From the NCBI GenBank assembly GCA_005877965.1, contig VBNP01000045.1, positions 1 to 9,794 of the forward strand: a DNA stretch of 9,794 nt, given 5' to 3'. Positions 1 to 6,552 of this stretch are shown piece after piece. Origin of the DNA: Gammaproteobacteria bacterium (GTDB taxonomy: Bacteria; Pseudomonadota; Gammaproteobacteria; Steroidobacterales; Steroidobacteraceae). The notes under the pieces are model-generated. The model searched no databases, was not told the origin of the DNA, and saw nothing but the letters and a program-made list of their open reading frames with translations. The position numbers and the translations under genes were made by a program. Position 1 is the first letter of the stretch, and each line of letters begins with the position of its first letter.

Positions 1-2139
1 GAAAATGCGCATCGACAGCGCGCGAATGTCGGCGTTGGAGCGGATGAGGAGCGCCTGCCGGCCGCGCGCGGCGGCGCGCAATTCGCCGACCGCGAGGGAC
101 GCCTCGACCCCCGGCGCCAGATAGATGCCGAGCCCGCTGATCGCCTCATCGGCCCACAGGCGCTGGTAAGTCCCAAGGCTCATGAGCACCTCGCCGCGGT
201 CGTTACCATATTCGCGATAGACGCCCGCCACCGCGAACGCCCGCGGCCCGGAAGCGGTCGTCAGGGTGAGGGTGTCACGGGGCGCGAGAGCGAGCCGCCA
301 GGCGAGCGGCTCCGAGATCAGGATCGCGCCGCGCGCAAACTCCTGCCAGGCGTGCGCCGCGTCTCCTTGCGTGAACCGCAGCGCCGCGTAGCCGGCGTGC
401 GTGAGTCTGACGGCGTTCAGATCCAGCGCGCCGCGATCCGATCCGACCACCACCCGGCGGCTCTCGCTGTGTTCACGGATCCCCGGTGTGGCGAGCAGCG
501 CGCGAATGACGGCCGGATCGAGCCGGCGTTCCGACGCTTCCGCCGGGCCCGGAGCGCTCACGTAGACGTCCGCGCGCAGGGTCTGAATGAGCCACTCGCG
601 CAGGGACTCCCGGAAGCTCTGCACCATGATGGCGACCCCGATCATGGCGGTGAGCGCCATGCCGAGCGCGGCGCTGGCCACGCCCGTGCGGCTGAGCGAG
701 TCCGCGATGTCGCCGCACGCGAGCCGCCCCACCAGGCTCACTCGCGCGCCGAGCCGCGCCGCCGCCCGTGCCAGGACGCGCAGCGCCGCCGGCGTGACCG
801 CCGCCACACTCAACAGCAGCATGAACAGCGTGGCGAACCCGGCGAGCAGGCTCCGTCCGGAGACCCACGCCATGAGGCCCGCCCCCACCGCCAGCAGTGC
901 GCTGACGAGGGCCAGAGTTCGCGCCACCCGCACCGTGCGCGTTTCGAGCACTGAACGGGCCAGCCCCAGCTGCGGTGCGCTCGCAGCCACCTCGAGCGCC
1001 GGCAGCAGCGCCGCGGCCAGCGCCGTCGCCAGCCCGGCGCACAGCGCCGTGACGAGGCCGCTCACGGGCACGGTCACCTCCCTGACCGTCACCACGAAAT
1101 ACAGGTCATTGATGGTTTGTGAAACGAGTCCCACCAGGCCCCGTCCGATCGCCACTCCCAGCAGCATCCCGCCGAGCGCGCCGACGACGCCCAGCAGCGC
1201 CGCTTCGCCGAGCACGACGGCGAGCACTTCGCCGCGGGTGGCGCCCAGCGCCCGCAGCACCGCCAGGGTAGCGCGGCGCTGCAGCACCGCGAAGCTCACC
1301 GCCCCGTAGATGAGAAACGCGCCCACCAGCAGTGCCAACAGGCTCATGGCCTTGAGGTTGGTCGTGAATGCGTCCGTCATGGCGAAGGTCTCGCCGCCCT
1401 GCGCGCGCGTCGCGTGCAGCTCGAGATCCGCGGGCAGTTGCGCGCGCAGCCGCGCCAGCAGCGCCGCGCCGGCAGCGCCCTCGGCAACGCGCACGTCGAT
1501 GCGCGACAGTCGGCCGACCCTTCCGAGCCATTCCTGGGCCTGCGCGATGTCCGTGAGCAGCACTGTCTCGAACCCCGGGCCGGCGTCGGCGATCCGGCCG
1601 ACGAGCGTGGCGCGCTGCCGCACCCCGCCGACGGCCAGATCAAAGCGGCCGTTGATCGCGAGCCCCAGCGCTGCGGCGGTCGCCGCGCTCATGACCACGG
1701 CGCCCGGCTCGGTGAACCAGCGGCGCAACCCATCGACATCCTCTGTTGTCGGGTCAGAGGCCGCGGCGACAGGCCGCCCGCCTGCGAGCTGCGCGGCGGC
1801 GAACGGGTCGATGCCGATCAGTTGCAGGGTGCGCTCACCGACGGTGACGTACCCTGCCACCAGCGGCGCGAACCGCAGCGCGCCCGCGGCCGGCGCGTGC
1901 GCGCGCAGCTGCGGGTACAGCCGTTCATCGATCCCGCGCGGACCGCCCGTGATCTGATGGGTGGCGGCGCCGTTGACCGCCTGCAGGGAAAGCTCGAAAG
2001 CGCGCCGCGCGCTCGCCGTGGCGACGTCCACCGCCACCATCGTGCCCACTCCGAGCGTGAGGCCGATGAGCGCCAGCGCCAGTTGCGCCGGGTGGCGCAG
2101 CAGATGCCGCAGGCTGGCTGCACGCAGGGTCGGAATCAT
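1..2139 (-). CDS. FtsX/MacB-type ABC transporter permease, YbbP-like (partial, C-terminus off window)
   Basis: Membrane subunit of an ABC transporter of the type that works on substrates at or in the membrane (lipoprotein, lipid or efflux family). The frame is open without a stop from the ATG at 2139 to base 1, 713 codons. Residues 18-39 form a first hydrophobic helix and 40 to about 255 a hydrophilic, probably periplasmic MacB_PCD-like domain. Helices follow at about 266-286, 304-338 and 356-382, with the FtsX signature QRRATLAVLRALGAT at 287-301 after the first of these. Three more helices lie at about 408-426, 432-450 and 485-507, then a second hydrophilic domain from 508 onward. A final FtsX helix bundle is expected beyond the edge. 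This two-lobed layout matches YbbP-like permeases of about 800 residues, not LolC/E of about 400. The start overlaps the stop of the upstream ATPase gene as ATGA (2136-2139), so the two are probably translationally coupled and form one transporter. The substrate cannot be told from the sequence. Confidence 0.9.
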   Translation of the reverse strand, partial: MIPTLRAASLRHLLRHPAQLALALIGLTLGVGTMVAVDVATASARRAFELSLQAVNGAATHQITGGPRGIDERLYPQLRAHAPAAGALRFAPLVAGYVTVGERTLQLIGIDPFAAAQLAGGRPVAAASDPTTEDVDGLRRWFTEPGAVVMSAATAAALGLAINGRFDLAVGGVRQRATLVGRIADAGPGFETVLLTDIAQAQEWLGRVGRLSRIDVRVAEGAAGAALLARLRAQLPADLELHATRAQGGETFAMTDAFTTNLKAMSLLALLVGAFLIYGAVSFAVLQRRATLAVLRALGATRGEVLAVVLGEAALLGVVGALGGMLLGVAIGRGLVGLVSQTINDLYFVVTVREVTVPVSGLVTALCAGLATALAAALLPALEVAASAPQLGLARSVLETRTVRVARTLALVSALLAVGAGLMAWVSGRSLLAGFATLFMLLLSVAAVTPAALRVLARAAARLGARVSLVGRLACGDIADSLSRTGVASAALGMALTAMIGVAIMVQSFRESLREWLIQTLRADVYVSAPGPAEASERRLDPAVIRALLATPGIREHSESRRVVVGSDRGALDLNAVRLTHAGYAALRFTQGDAAHAWQEFARGAILISEPLAWRLALAPRDTLTLTTASGPRAFAVAGVYREYGNDRGEVLMSLGTYQRLWADEAISGLGIYLAPGVEASLAVGELRAAARGRQALLIRSNADIRALSMRIF

Positions 2140-2801
2140 GAGTGCAGCCGGCCCTCGCGCAGTTCCAGCACGCGATCCGCCAGACGCGACACGGCGACAT
2201 CGTGCGTCACGATCACCACGGTGGTGCCGCGCGCGCGCGTGAGCGACAACAGCACCGGCAGCACCTCGCCTGCGGTCTGTTCGTCGAGATTGCCGGTGGG
2301 CTCATCGGCCAGCAGCAACCCGGGCCGGTGCACCAGCGCGCGGGCAATCGCCACCCGCTGTTGCTCGCCGCCGGAGAGCTGGTCCACGGCGCTGTGCGCG
2401 CGCTCGCGCAGACCCACGTCCGCGAGCGCCGCGAGGCTGCGGTCGCGCGCCGCTGCTCCACGTACGCCGTTCAGTTCGAGCACCAGGCGCACGTTCTCCT
2501 CGACCTCGAGCGTCGGGATCAGGTTGAAGAACTGGTAGACAAAACCGATGTGGGCGCGGCGGAACAGCGTGCGGGCGGGCTCGCCCATCGCCGTCACGTC
2601 ACGGCCGTCGATCTCCACGGTGCCGCGCTCGGCGCGGTCGATGCCGCTGATGAGATTGAGCAGCGTCGATTTGCCCGAGCCGCTGCGCCCGGTGACCGCG
2701 ACGATCTCGCCGCACCTCACCTGCGCGTCGGCCCCATCGAGCACCTGATGCACTCGCCCGCCCTCGCGAAAGCTGCGGGAAAGCTGTCGAATGCTGAGCA
2801 C
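2136..2801 (-). CDS. ABC transporter ATP-binding protein, LolD/YbbA/MacB class
   Basis: Cytoplasmic ATPase that powers the permease encoded immediately downstream. All motifs are intact (numbering from the upstream TTG at 2807; subtract 2 for the GTG start): Walker A GRSGSGKST at 40-48, Q-loop Gln92 in VYQFFNL, signature LSGGEQQR at 144-151, Walker B LLLADE at 164-169 followed by PTGNLD, and switch His202 in VTHD. The PTGNLD and FVYQFFNLIPTL blocks are typical of the LolD/MacB/FtsE group. Length, 221-223 residues, fits that group. Start choice: a TTG at 2807 is possible, but GGAG lies 7 nt before the GTG at 2801 and only 1 nt before the TTG, so GTG is preferred. No ATG is available before the upstream in-frame stop at 2847-2849. 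The divergent neighbour begins at 2874, so the two share a short promoter region. Confidence 0.93.
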   Translation of the reverse strand: MLSIRQLSRSFREGGRVHQVLDGADAQVRCGEIVAVTGRSGSGKSTLLNLISGIDRAERGTVEIDGRDVTAMGEPARTLFRRAHIGFVYQFFNLIPTLEVEENVRLVLELNGVRGAAARDRSLAALADVGLRERAHSAVDQLSGGEQQRVAIARALVHRPGLLLADEPTGNLDEQTAGEVLPVLLSLTRARGTTVVIVTHDVAVSRLADRVLELREGRLHS

Positions 2802-2808
2802 GTCCAAG

Positions 2809-2812
2809 CTCC
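2809..2812 (-). promoter_or_regulatory. Ribosome binding site deciding the ATPase start
   Basis: The minus strand reads GGAG here, 7 nt before a GTG (2799-2801) and 1 nt before a TTG (2805-2807). The spacing supports GTG as the initiation codon. Confidence 0.55.
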
Positions 2813-2873
2813 GCTGCGGCCTGCCGGTGCGTGCATTGTAGAAACATCACGCCTTTGGCACTGTAGCGGCACC

Positions 2874-3143
2874 ATGTCCGACTCTGAATGGCGCCTGCTC
2901 ACCACGCTCTCGGATCTGCCCTCCGCGCAGTCCCTCGCCGAGGTGCTCGCGGCCGAGGGGGTGGTGGTTCGGGTCATGTCGGATGCGGGGGTCCTCGGGC
3001 AGGCGGCGCCTTCCCGCATATACGTCGCCGCGGCCCAGTTGCATCGGGCCCGCTGGCTCCTCTCCCAGGGCACGTTCACGGACGAGGAGCTCGCGTCGCT
3101 GTCGGCGGCAGCTCAGCCCGTGAACGAACGGCCGGACGGCTGA
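2874..3143 (+). CDS. DUF2007-like small protein
   Basis: An 89-residue protein starting at the ATG at 2874; the frame is open further upstream but that part overlaps the divergent ATPase gene antisense. The pattern fits DUF2007, described as a putative signal-transducing domain with a small alpha/beta fold: an N-terminal strand (EWRLLTTL), a helix with SAQSLAEVLAAEG, a strand VVVRVMSD, a turn containing GQAAPSRIYVAAAQL and a closing helix that begins HRARWLL. In this family the middle segment usually reads as a second strand followed by a conserved helix with an Ala-rich start. No signal peptide, membrane helix or metal motif is seen. Biochemical function is unknown. It diverges from the ABC pair across about 70 bp and precedes the FKBP gene by 130 bp, which is too far and too structured to assume an operon. 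No good Shine-Dalgarno is visible (AGCGG only). The family assignment rests on pattern, not on a search. Confidence 0.72.
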   Translation: MSDSEWRLLTTLSDLPSAQSLAEVLAAEGVVVRVMSDAGVLGQAAPSRIYVAAAQLHRARWLLSQGTFTDEELASLSAAAQPVNERPDG

Positions 3144-3150
3144 GCGTTGA

Positions 3151-3266
3151 GCGGTACCGCAGGGTTAACCCAGAAAAAGTGCAGCGCGCAGGCCTGCAAT
3201 CAGCCAAACTCCCGACCCGCTGCGGTTCCCAAGCCGTGCCGTGCACGGCCCGCATGCCTTCGAAGG
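3151..3266. repeat. Cluster of five perfect palindromes between DUF2007-like and FKBP genes
   Basis: Five perfect palindromes sit in the 130 nt intergenic region: GCGGTACCGC at 3151-3160, GGGTTAACCC at 3162-3171, GCAGGCCTGC at 3188-3197, GCCGTGCACGGC at 3238-3249 and CCTTCGAAGG at 3257-3266. The sequences differ from one another, so this is not a simple repeat. The last includes the presumed ribosome binding site of the FKBP gene. Possible roles are operator sites, RNA hairpins controlling translation, or termination after the DUF2007-like gene; no T-run follows any of them, so an intrinsic terminator is not supported. No convincing -35/-10 pair was found in this stretch. Confidence 0.6.
3262..3266 (+). 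promoter_or_regulatory. Ribosome binding site of the FKBP gene
   Basis: GAAGG lies 7 nt before the ATG at 3274, the best Shine-Dalgarno match in the window. It is one half of the palindrome CCTTCGAAGG (3257-3266), so pairing within or between transcripts could mask it. Confidence 0.55.
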
Positions 3267-3273
3267 GTAGACC

Positions 3274-4122
3274 ATGACACTGCCAGCGCCGCGCCGCGGC
3301 CGCACATTCCTCCTCGTCAGTACCGCCGCGGTCGCGCTTGCTGCGGGCTCGATGCTCGCGGCCGCGCAGCAATCACAGTCGGGCGCTGCGCCCGCCTCGG
3401 AAACCGCCGCCCCGGCGAAAAAGGCGCCGGCAAAAGCCGCCGCCAAGGAGGCGGCCGCCAAGACGAGCTCCCCCAGTTACAGCGTGGGCGTGTCGATGGG
3501 CGAGCAGTTGCGCGCCAGCGGCATCTCTCCCGATCTCCTCAACGCGCAGCAGCTCGCGCAGGGCGTCCACGACGCGCTCTCCGGCAAGGTCTCGATGACG
3601 GACAAGGATCGCGAAAACCTGCGCGGTCTGGTGGACTCCGTCGGCGAATCCAACCACCGCGCGGCGGCCAAGTTCCTGGTCGAGAACGGCAAGAAAACCG
3701 ACATCGTCACGACCGCGAGCGGCTTGCAGTACAAGGTGCTCGCCCCCGGCAGCGGGGCATCGCCCAAGATCAGCGACGAGGTCACGGTGAACTACCGGGG
3801 CACGCTGATGAATGGCACCGAGTTCGACAGCAGCTACAAGCGCGGGCAGCCGGCGAGCTTCCAGGTCAACCGCGTCATCCCCGGCTGGACCGAGGCACTG
3901 GGTCTCATGAAGCCCGGCGCCAAGTGGCAGCTGTTCGTTCCGCCGCAGCTCGCGTACGACCTGCGCTCCGCGCCGCCTATTCCGCCCGGCTCGCTGCTGA
4001 TATTCGAAGTCGAGCTGCTGAGCGTCAAAGCCGCCCCCAGCGCGGCGCAACCGGGGGCGCCGGCGCAACCGGGTACGCCCGCGCAACCGGCGACGCCGCC
4101 TCCGGCACAACCGGCGAAGTGA
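3274..4122 (+). CDS. Periplasmic FKBP-type peptidyl-prolyl cis-trans isomerase (Mip/FkpA-like)
   Basis: Folding helper that isomerises Xaa-Pro bonds, probably in the periplasm. The 282-residue protein begins with an Arg-rich n-region, a hydrophobic stretch at about 11-28 and an Ala-rich cleavage region near 29-32, so it looks exported by Sec. An Ala/Pro/Lys linker (about 38-66) is followed by a short helical FKBP_N-like region (YSVGVSMGEQL at 69-79 through about 135), the part that makes Mip and FkpA dimers, here shorter than usual. The FKBP catalytic domain runs from about 149 to 251. Pocket residues line up with FKBP12: Tyr174, Phe184-Asp185, Phe196, Val201-Ile202, Trp205, Tyr228 and Phe244. 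The loop after Tyr228 (DLRSAPPIPPGS) lacks the Gly-rich form often seen. A 30-residue Gln/Pro/Ala tail (253-282) follows the domain and is encoded by short DNA repeats. The ATG at 3274 has a GAAGG 7 nt upstream. The gene converges on the HIT gene with a 30 nt gap. Confidence 0.93.
   Translation: MTLPAPRRGRTFLLVSTAAVALAAGSMLAAAQQSQSGAAPASETAAPAKKAPAKAAAKEAAAKTSSPSYSVGVSMGEQLRASGISPDLLNAQQLAQGVHDALSGKVSMTDKDRENLRGLVDSVGESNHRAAAKFLVENGKKTDIVTTASGLQYKVLAPGSGASPKISDEVTVNYRGTLMNGTEFDSSYKRGQPASFQVNRVIPGWTEALGLMKPGAKWQLFVPPQLAYDLRSAPPIPPGSLLIFEVELLSVKAAPSAAQPGAPAQPGTPAQPATPPPAQPAK
4045..4114 (+). repeat. 18-bp in-frame repeat encoding the Gln/Pro/Ala tail of the FKBP
   Basis: The unit GCGCAACCGG recurs at 4045, 4063 and 4081 (period 18) and, with one change (GCACAACCGG), at 4105 (24 later). 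It encodes AQPG/AQPA units with Pro between them. The phase keeps the reading frame, so copy number could vary without frameshift. Confidence 0.7.
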
Positions 4123-4152
4123 GCGAGGCGGACGCTGCTCCCGCCCTTACCC

Positions 4153-4662
4153 TCAGCCGTCGGCGTTCGCCCCGGGATTGAAGCGCATGGGCTTGGTGAC
4201 GCCCATACGCGTGAGTTCGCGCAGCAGGTGCTCGGCGAGCTCCTGGCAGGAGGCCCGCTCGAAGGCCGGCGCCGCGGACCAGTCGTAGGCCCAGGGCTGC
4301 GCGCCGCGCAGCGCCTCCGGCTCATCGACGTAGCGCGGAATGACGTGCGCGTGCAGCGCCGGCTCCCGGTTGCCGAAAATCGCATAGTTGATGCGCGTGG
4401 CGCCGGTCACCTTGAGCAGCGCATCCCCCAGGCGCGACATGTCGGAGAGAAAGGCGATGCGCTCGCGGGCGCCGAGCGCGTTGAGATTCGGCACCACCGG
4501 ATCCGGCAGCAGCACCGCGTAGCCGCGCACGAACTGCCGCTCGCCGAACACCGCCCAGCCTGAGAACAGGCGCGCGATCACGCGCGGATCGCGTCCCTCG
4601 CGCGCGGCGATCACCTGCGCGTGGATGGGGGTCAAAGGCTCCGCTATGGCTTCGTTCTTCAT
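4153..4662 (-). CDS. HIT-family protein with variant histidine triad
   Basis: A 169-residue protein of the histidine triad superfamily, whose members are nucleotide hydrolases or transferases acting on dinucleoside polyphosphates or AMP conjugates. The signature region reads EPALHAHVIPRY at 100-111. Aligning on HVIP, the catalytic middle His is His104 and the third His is His106, while the first position of the H-x-H-x-H motif is Ala102. The upstream segment NYAIFGN (92-98) corresponds to the usual strand and Asn that hold the phosphates. Earlier, GYAVLLPDP (47-55) resembles the family's first core strand. The ATG at 4662 is chosen because everything further upstream in this frame overlaps the HAD gene antisense-free but out of frame. 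No clear Shine-Dalgarno. The gene lies 86 nt after the HAD gene on the same strand and may have its own promoter. The substrate is not known. Confidence 0.85.
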   Translation of the reverse strand: MKNEAIAEPLTPIHAQVIAAREGRDPRVIARLFSGWAVFGERQFVRGYAVLLPDPVVPNLNALGARERIAFLSDMSRLGDALLKVTGATRINYAIFGNREPALHAHVIPRYVDEPEALRGAQPWAYDWSAAPAFERASCQELAEHLLRELTRMGVTKPMRFNPGANADG

Positions 4663-4687
4663 GGGGCGCCCGGGGAACGGAATGCGA

Positions 4688-4693
4688 AATATA
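4688..4693 (-). promoter_or_regulatory. Possible -10 box for the HIT gene
   Basis: The minus strand reads TATATT, 26 nt before the ATG at 4662, in the only AT-rich spot of the 86 nt gap. No good -35 hexamer lies 16-18 nt upstream, so this is a weak call. Confidence 0.3.
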
Positions 4694-4729
4694 CCGCACC
4701 CAGAATGCACAAGGCCGCCCAACACGTTC

Positions 4730-4750
4730 GAGGCCACGCGCAGAGGCCTC
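4730..4750 (-). terminator. Hairpin directly after the HAD gene
   Basis: GAGGCC and GGCCTC form a 6-bp perfect stem with a 9-nt loop; the stem begins inside the stop codon of the HAD gene. No U-run follows, so it would be at best a weak or Rho-assisted terminator. Confidence 0.25.
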
Positions 4751-5345
4751 AGCAGTCGACCTCGAGGTCCCGCAGGGCGGTGAGCGTGCTGTGGTAGCCC
4801 TCGTGCACGATGCCGCGCCAGCCGCGCGCGCGCGCGGTGCCGATATTGTCCGTCCGGTCGTCGATGAATACCGTGGCGGCAGGCTCGAGGGCAAAGCGCC
4901 GCTCGGCCTCGGCATAGATGCCGGCGTGCGGCTTCATGACACCCGCGAGGTATGACGGCAGCGCTCCATGCCCGATGGCGTGCAGGCGATACTCGCGCGA
5001 CAGATGTGCCCAGTGCAGGTCGCCGATGTTGGAGAGGAGGAACACCCTGTGGCGCTCGCTCAGGCGGTGGGCCAGATCGACCATCGCCGGCTCGAGCTCG
5101 AACATGTCCACCCAGTGCGCATGCGTTTCCTCGAGCGACACCGGCCGGCGCGCCAGGGCCGCGAGGCGCTCGAGAAGCGCGCGGCCGGGCAAGCGCCCGC
5201 ACTCGTGGTCAGCGAGCCCGATGCATTCCATCACCGCGTCGCGATCGCCCACTTGCGCGCCGTGCGCCTGGAGATGCCCGAGGATCGGGCGATAATCGAG
5301 CCGCACGAACACCCAGCCGATGTCGAACACGATATTGTGGATCAA
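4749..5345 (-). CDS. HAD-superfamily hydrolase, YihX-like subgroup
   Basis: A 198-residue HAD phosphatase-like protein, presumably cytoplasmic. Motif I is FDIGWVFV at 7-14 with nucleophile Asp8; the second Asp of the classic DxD is Gly10, as is often seen in the YihX subgroup, and the following position is Trp11 where Gly or Asn is more usual. Motif II is LLSNIGD with Ser105, motif III is VMKPHAGIY with Lys138, and motif IV is FIDDRTDN with Asp162 and Asp163. An alpha-helical cap (about 18-85) lies between motifs I and II, the subclass IA layout. Start: the only initiation codon between the in-frame TAG at 5367-5369 and motif I, apart from a CTG, is the TTG at 5345. That TAG is the stop of the decarboxylase gene, so the two genes are in the same frame, 21 nt apart. 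Substrate is unknown; a sugar phosphate or nucleotide is a guess from the subgroup. Confidence 0.88.
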   Translation of the reverse strand: MIHNIVFDIGWVFVRLDYRPILGHLQAHGAQVGDRDAVMECIGLADHECGRLPGRALLERLAALARRPVSLEETHAHWVDMFELEPAMVDLAHRLSERHRVFLLSNIGDLHWAHLSREYRLHAIGHGALPSYLAGVMKPHAGIYAEAERRFALEPAATVFIDDRTDNIGTARARGWRGIVHEGYHSTLTALRDLEVDC

Positions 5346-5366
5346 GCGCTGCCCCGCAGTCAGGCG

Positions 5367-6542
5367 CTACGGCGGCCACGGCGTGACGCTGCCGGTGTCG
5401 CCGGGGCACAGGTTGACTGACACCACGGTGGCTCTGGGAAAGAAGTTGAACTCCGAGGCGCTCGCCCAGGTATAGGCGCCCATGGCGCGGCCGACGACCA
5501 GGTCTCCGGGTTTCAGCTGCGGCAACATGAGGTTCTCCGCGATCACGTCGATGCTGTCGCAGGTCGGCCCCGCGAGCACCGACGGCAGCCGCTCGGCGCC
5601 GTCGCGCAGCGCTTCCACCGGGTAACGTGCGTGATCGAACAGCTGCCCGCTGTAGGAGCCGTACAGCCCGTCGTCGAGGTAATACCACCAGTGTCCCTCG
5701 CGCCGTGCGCGCCCCATCACCGAGGCCACGCCGATGGCGGACGGACCCACGATGTAGCGCCCCGGCTCGGCGATCACGCGCACGCGCCCGGGGAGCCTCG
5801 CCAGCGCGGCGCGCAACGGCGCGCAGAAGCGGCCGATGTCCTGCACCGGCTGCCCATACTCGATGGGGAAACCGCCGCCGATGTCGAGCGTATCAAAGGC
5901 GCCGAGCCTTTCGCGGCGCGCCGCCGCCATCAGCCTGGCGCACGCCGCCAGCGCCTCGACGTGCTTACCGGCGTCGGCGGTCTGCGAGCCGACGTGGAAG
6001 GAGAGTCCCCGCACCCCGATACCCAGATCGGCGGCCAGCCGCGCGAGCGGCAGCAGGTCCTCCGGATCGCAGCCGAACTTGCGCGACAGATCGCACACCG
6101 CGCCGGGGGCGCGGAACGACACCCGCAACAGCAGTTGCGCCGCGTCGGTGAGGCGCGCGAACTTGCGCACTTCATCGGGATTGTCGGCGACGAACAGGCG
6201 TACGCCGAACTGCAGCGCGTTGGCGATGTCCTGCTCGCGCTTGATCGGGTGGCTGTGAATGCAGCGCTCCGGCGCGACGCTCAAGCGTTGTACCAGCTGC
6301 ACCTCGCCGGTGGTGGCCAGATCGAGGAAGCCGCCCTCCGCGATCACCGTCTGCACCACCGCCGGATGCGGCATGGGTTTCAGGGCGTAGTGCAGATCGA
6401 CTCGCGGCAGCGCCTTGTGAAGCCTGCGGAACTGCACGCGCACGCGCTCGCAGTCGAGGATCAGGAGCGGCGAACCGAACTCCCTGACGAGGCGACGGAC
6501 TTCCGCGGGCTGGAACGGGTCGATGAATCGCGGGCGGCGCAC
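5367..6542 (-). CDS. PLP-dependent ornithine (or lysine/ornithine) decarboxylase, alanine-racemase fold
   Basis: Makes putrescine from ornithine, the first step of polyamine synthesis, with lysine to cadaverine a possible second activity. The 391 residues match the usual 380-400 of this bacterial and eukaryotic-like family. Visible active-site elements: Lys55 in YALKPMPHP binds PLP; ATTGE at 76-80; His183 and Ser186 in FHVGSQ; the phosphate loop DIGGGFP at 220-226; Glu259 in EPGRY; Asp290-Asp291 in LDDGLYGS; Cys328-Asp329 in GPTCDSIDVI, donated across the dimer; and Tyr357 in GAYTWAS. The CDS motif and DDGLYGS favour decarboxylation of a basic amino acid over diaminopimelate decarboxylase. 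The start is the GTG at 6542, 10 nt after the stop of the Sua5 gene, without a Shine-Dalgarno, so translation is probably coupled. No ATG occurs before the PLP lysine region. Confidence 0.92.
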   Translation of the reverse strand: MRRPRFIDPFQPAEVRRLVREFGSPLLILDCERVRVQFRRLHKALPRVDLHYALKPMPHPAVVQTVIAEGGFLDLATTGEVQLVQRLSVAPERCIHSHPIKREQDIANALQFGVRLFVADNPDEVRKFARLTDAAQLLLRVSFRAPGAVCDLSRKFGCDPEDLLPLARLAADLGIGVRGLSFHVGSQTADAGKHVEALAACARLMAAARRERLGAFDTLDIGGGFPIEYGQPVQDIGRFCAPLRAALARLPGRVRVIAEPGRYIVGPSAIGVASVMGRARREGHWWYYLDDGLYGSYSGQLFDHARYPVEALRDGAERLPSVLAGPTCDSIDVIAENLMLPQLKPGDLVVGRAMGAYTWASASEFNFFPRATVVSVNLCPGDTGSVTPWPP

Positions 6543-6552
6543 CTGAGGGAGT

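Noticed and set aside
352..2538. Long plus-strand open frames (352-954, 587-1309, 1310-1957, 1414-2538)
   Set aside because: They lie antisense to the permease and ATPase, whose frames show clear family motifs. Their translations are Arg/Ala/Ser-rich and without motifs, as expected for shadows in GC-rich DNA.
4123..4152. Bidirectional terminator between the convergent FKBP and HIT genes
   Set aside because: The 30-nt gap has no stable hairpin with T-run on either strand.
3147..4181. Plus-strand open frame overlapping the FKBP gene in another frame
   Set aside because: Low-complexity Arg/Gly/Ala sequence; the FKBP frame has signal peptide, catalytic residues and a ribosome binding site.
4663..5202. 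N-terminal extension of the HIT frame to 5202
   Set aside because: It overlaps most of the HAD gene in a different frame on the same strand, and the HIT fold fits fully into 4153-4662.
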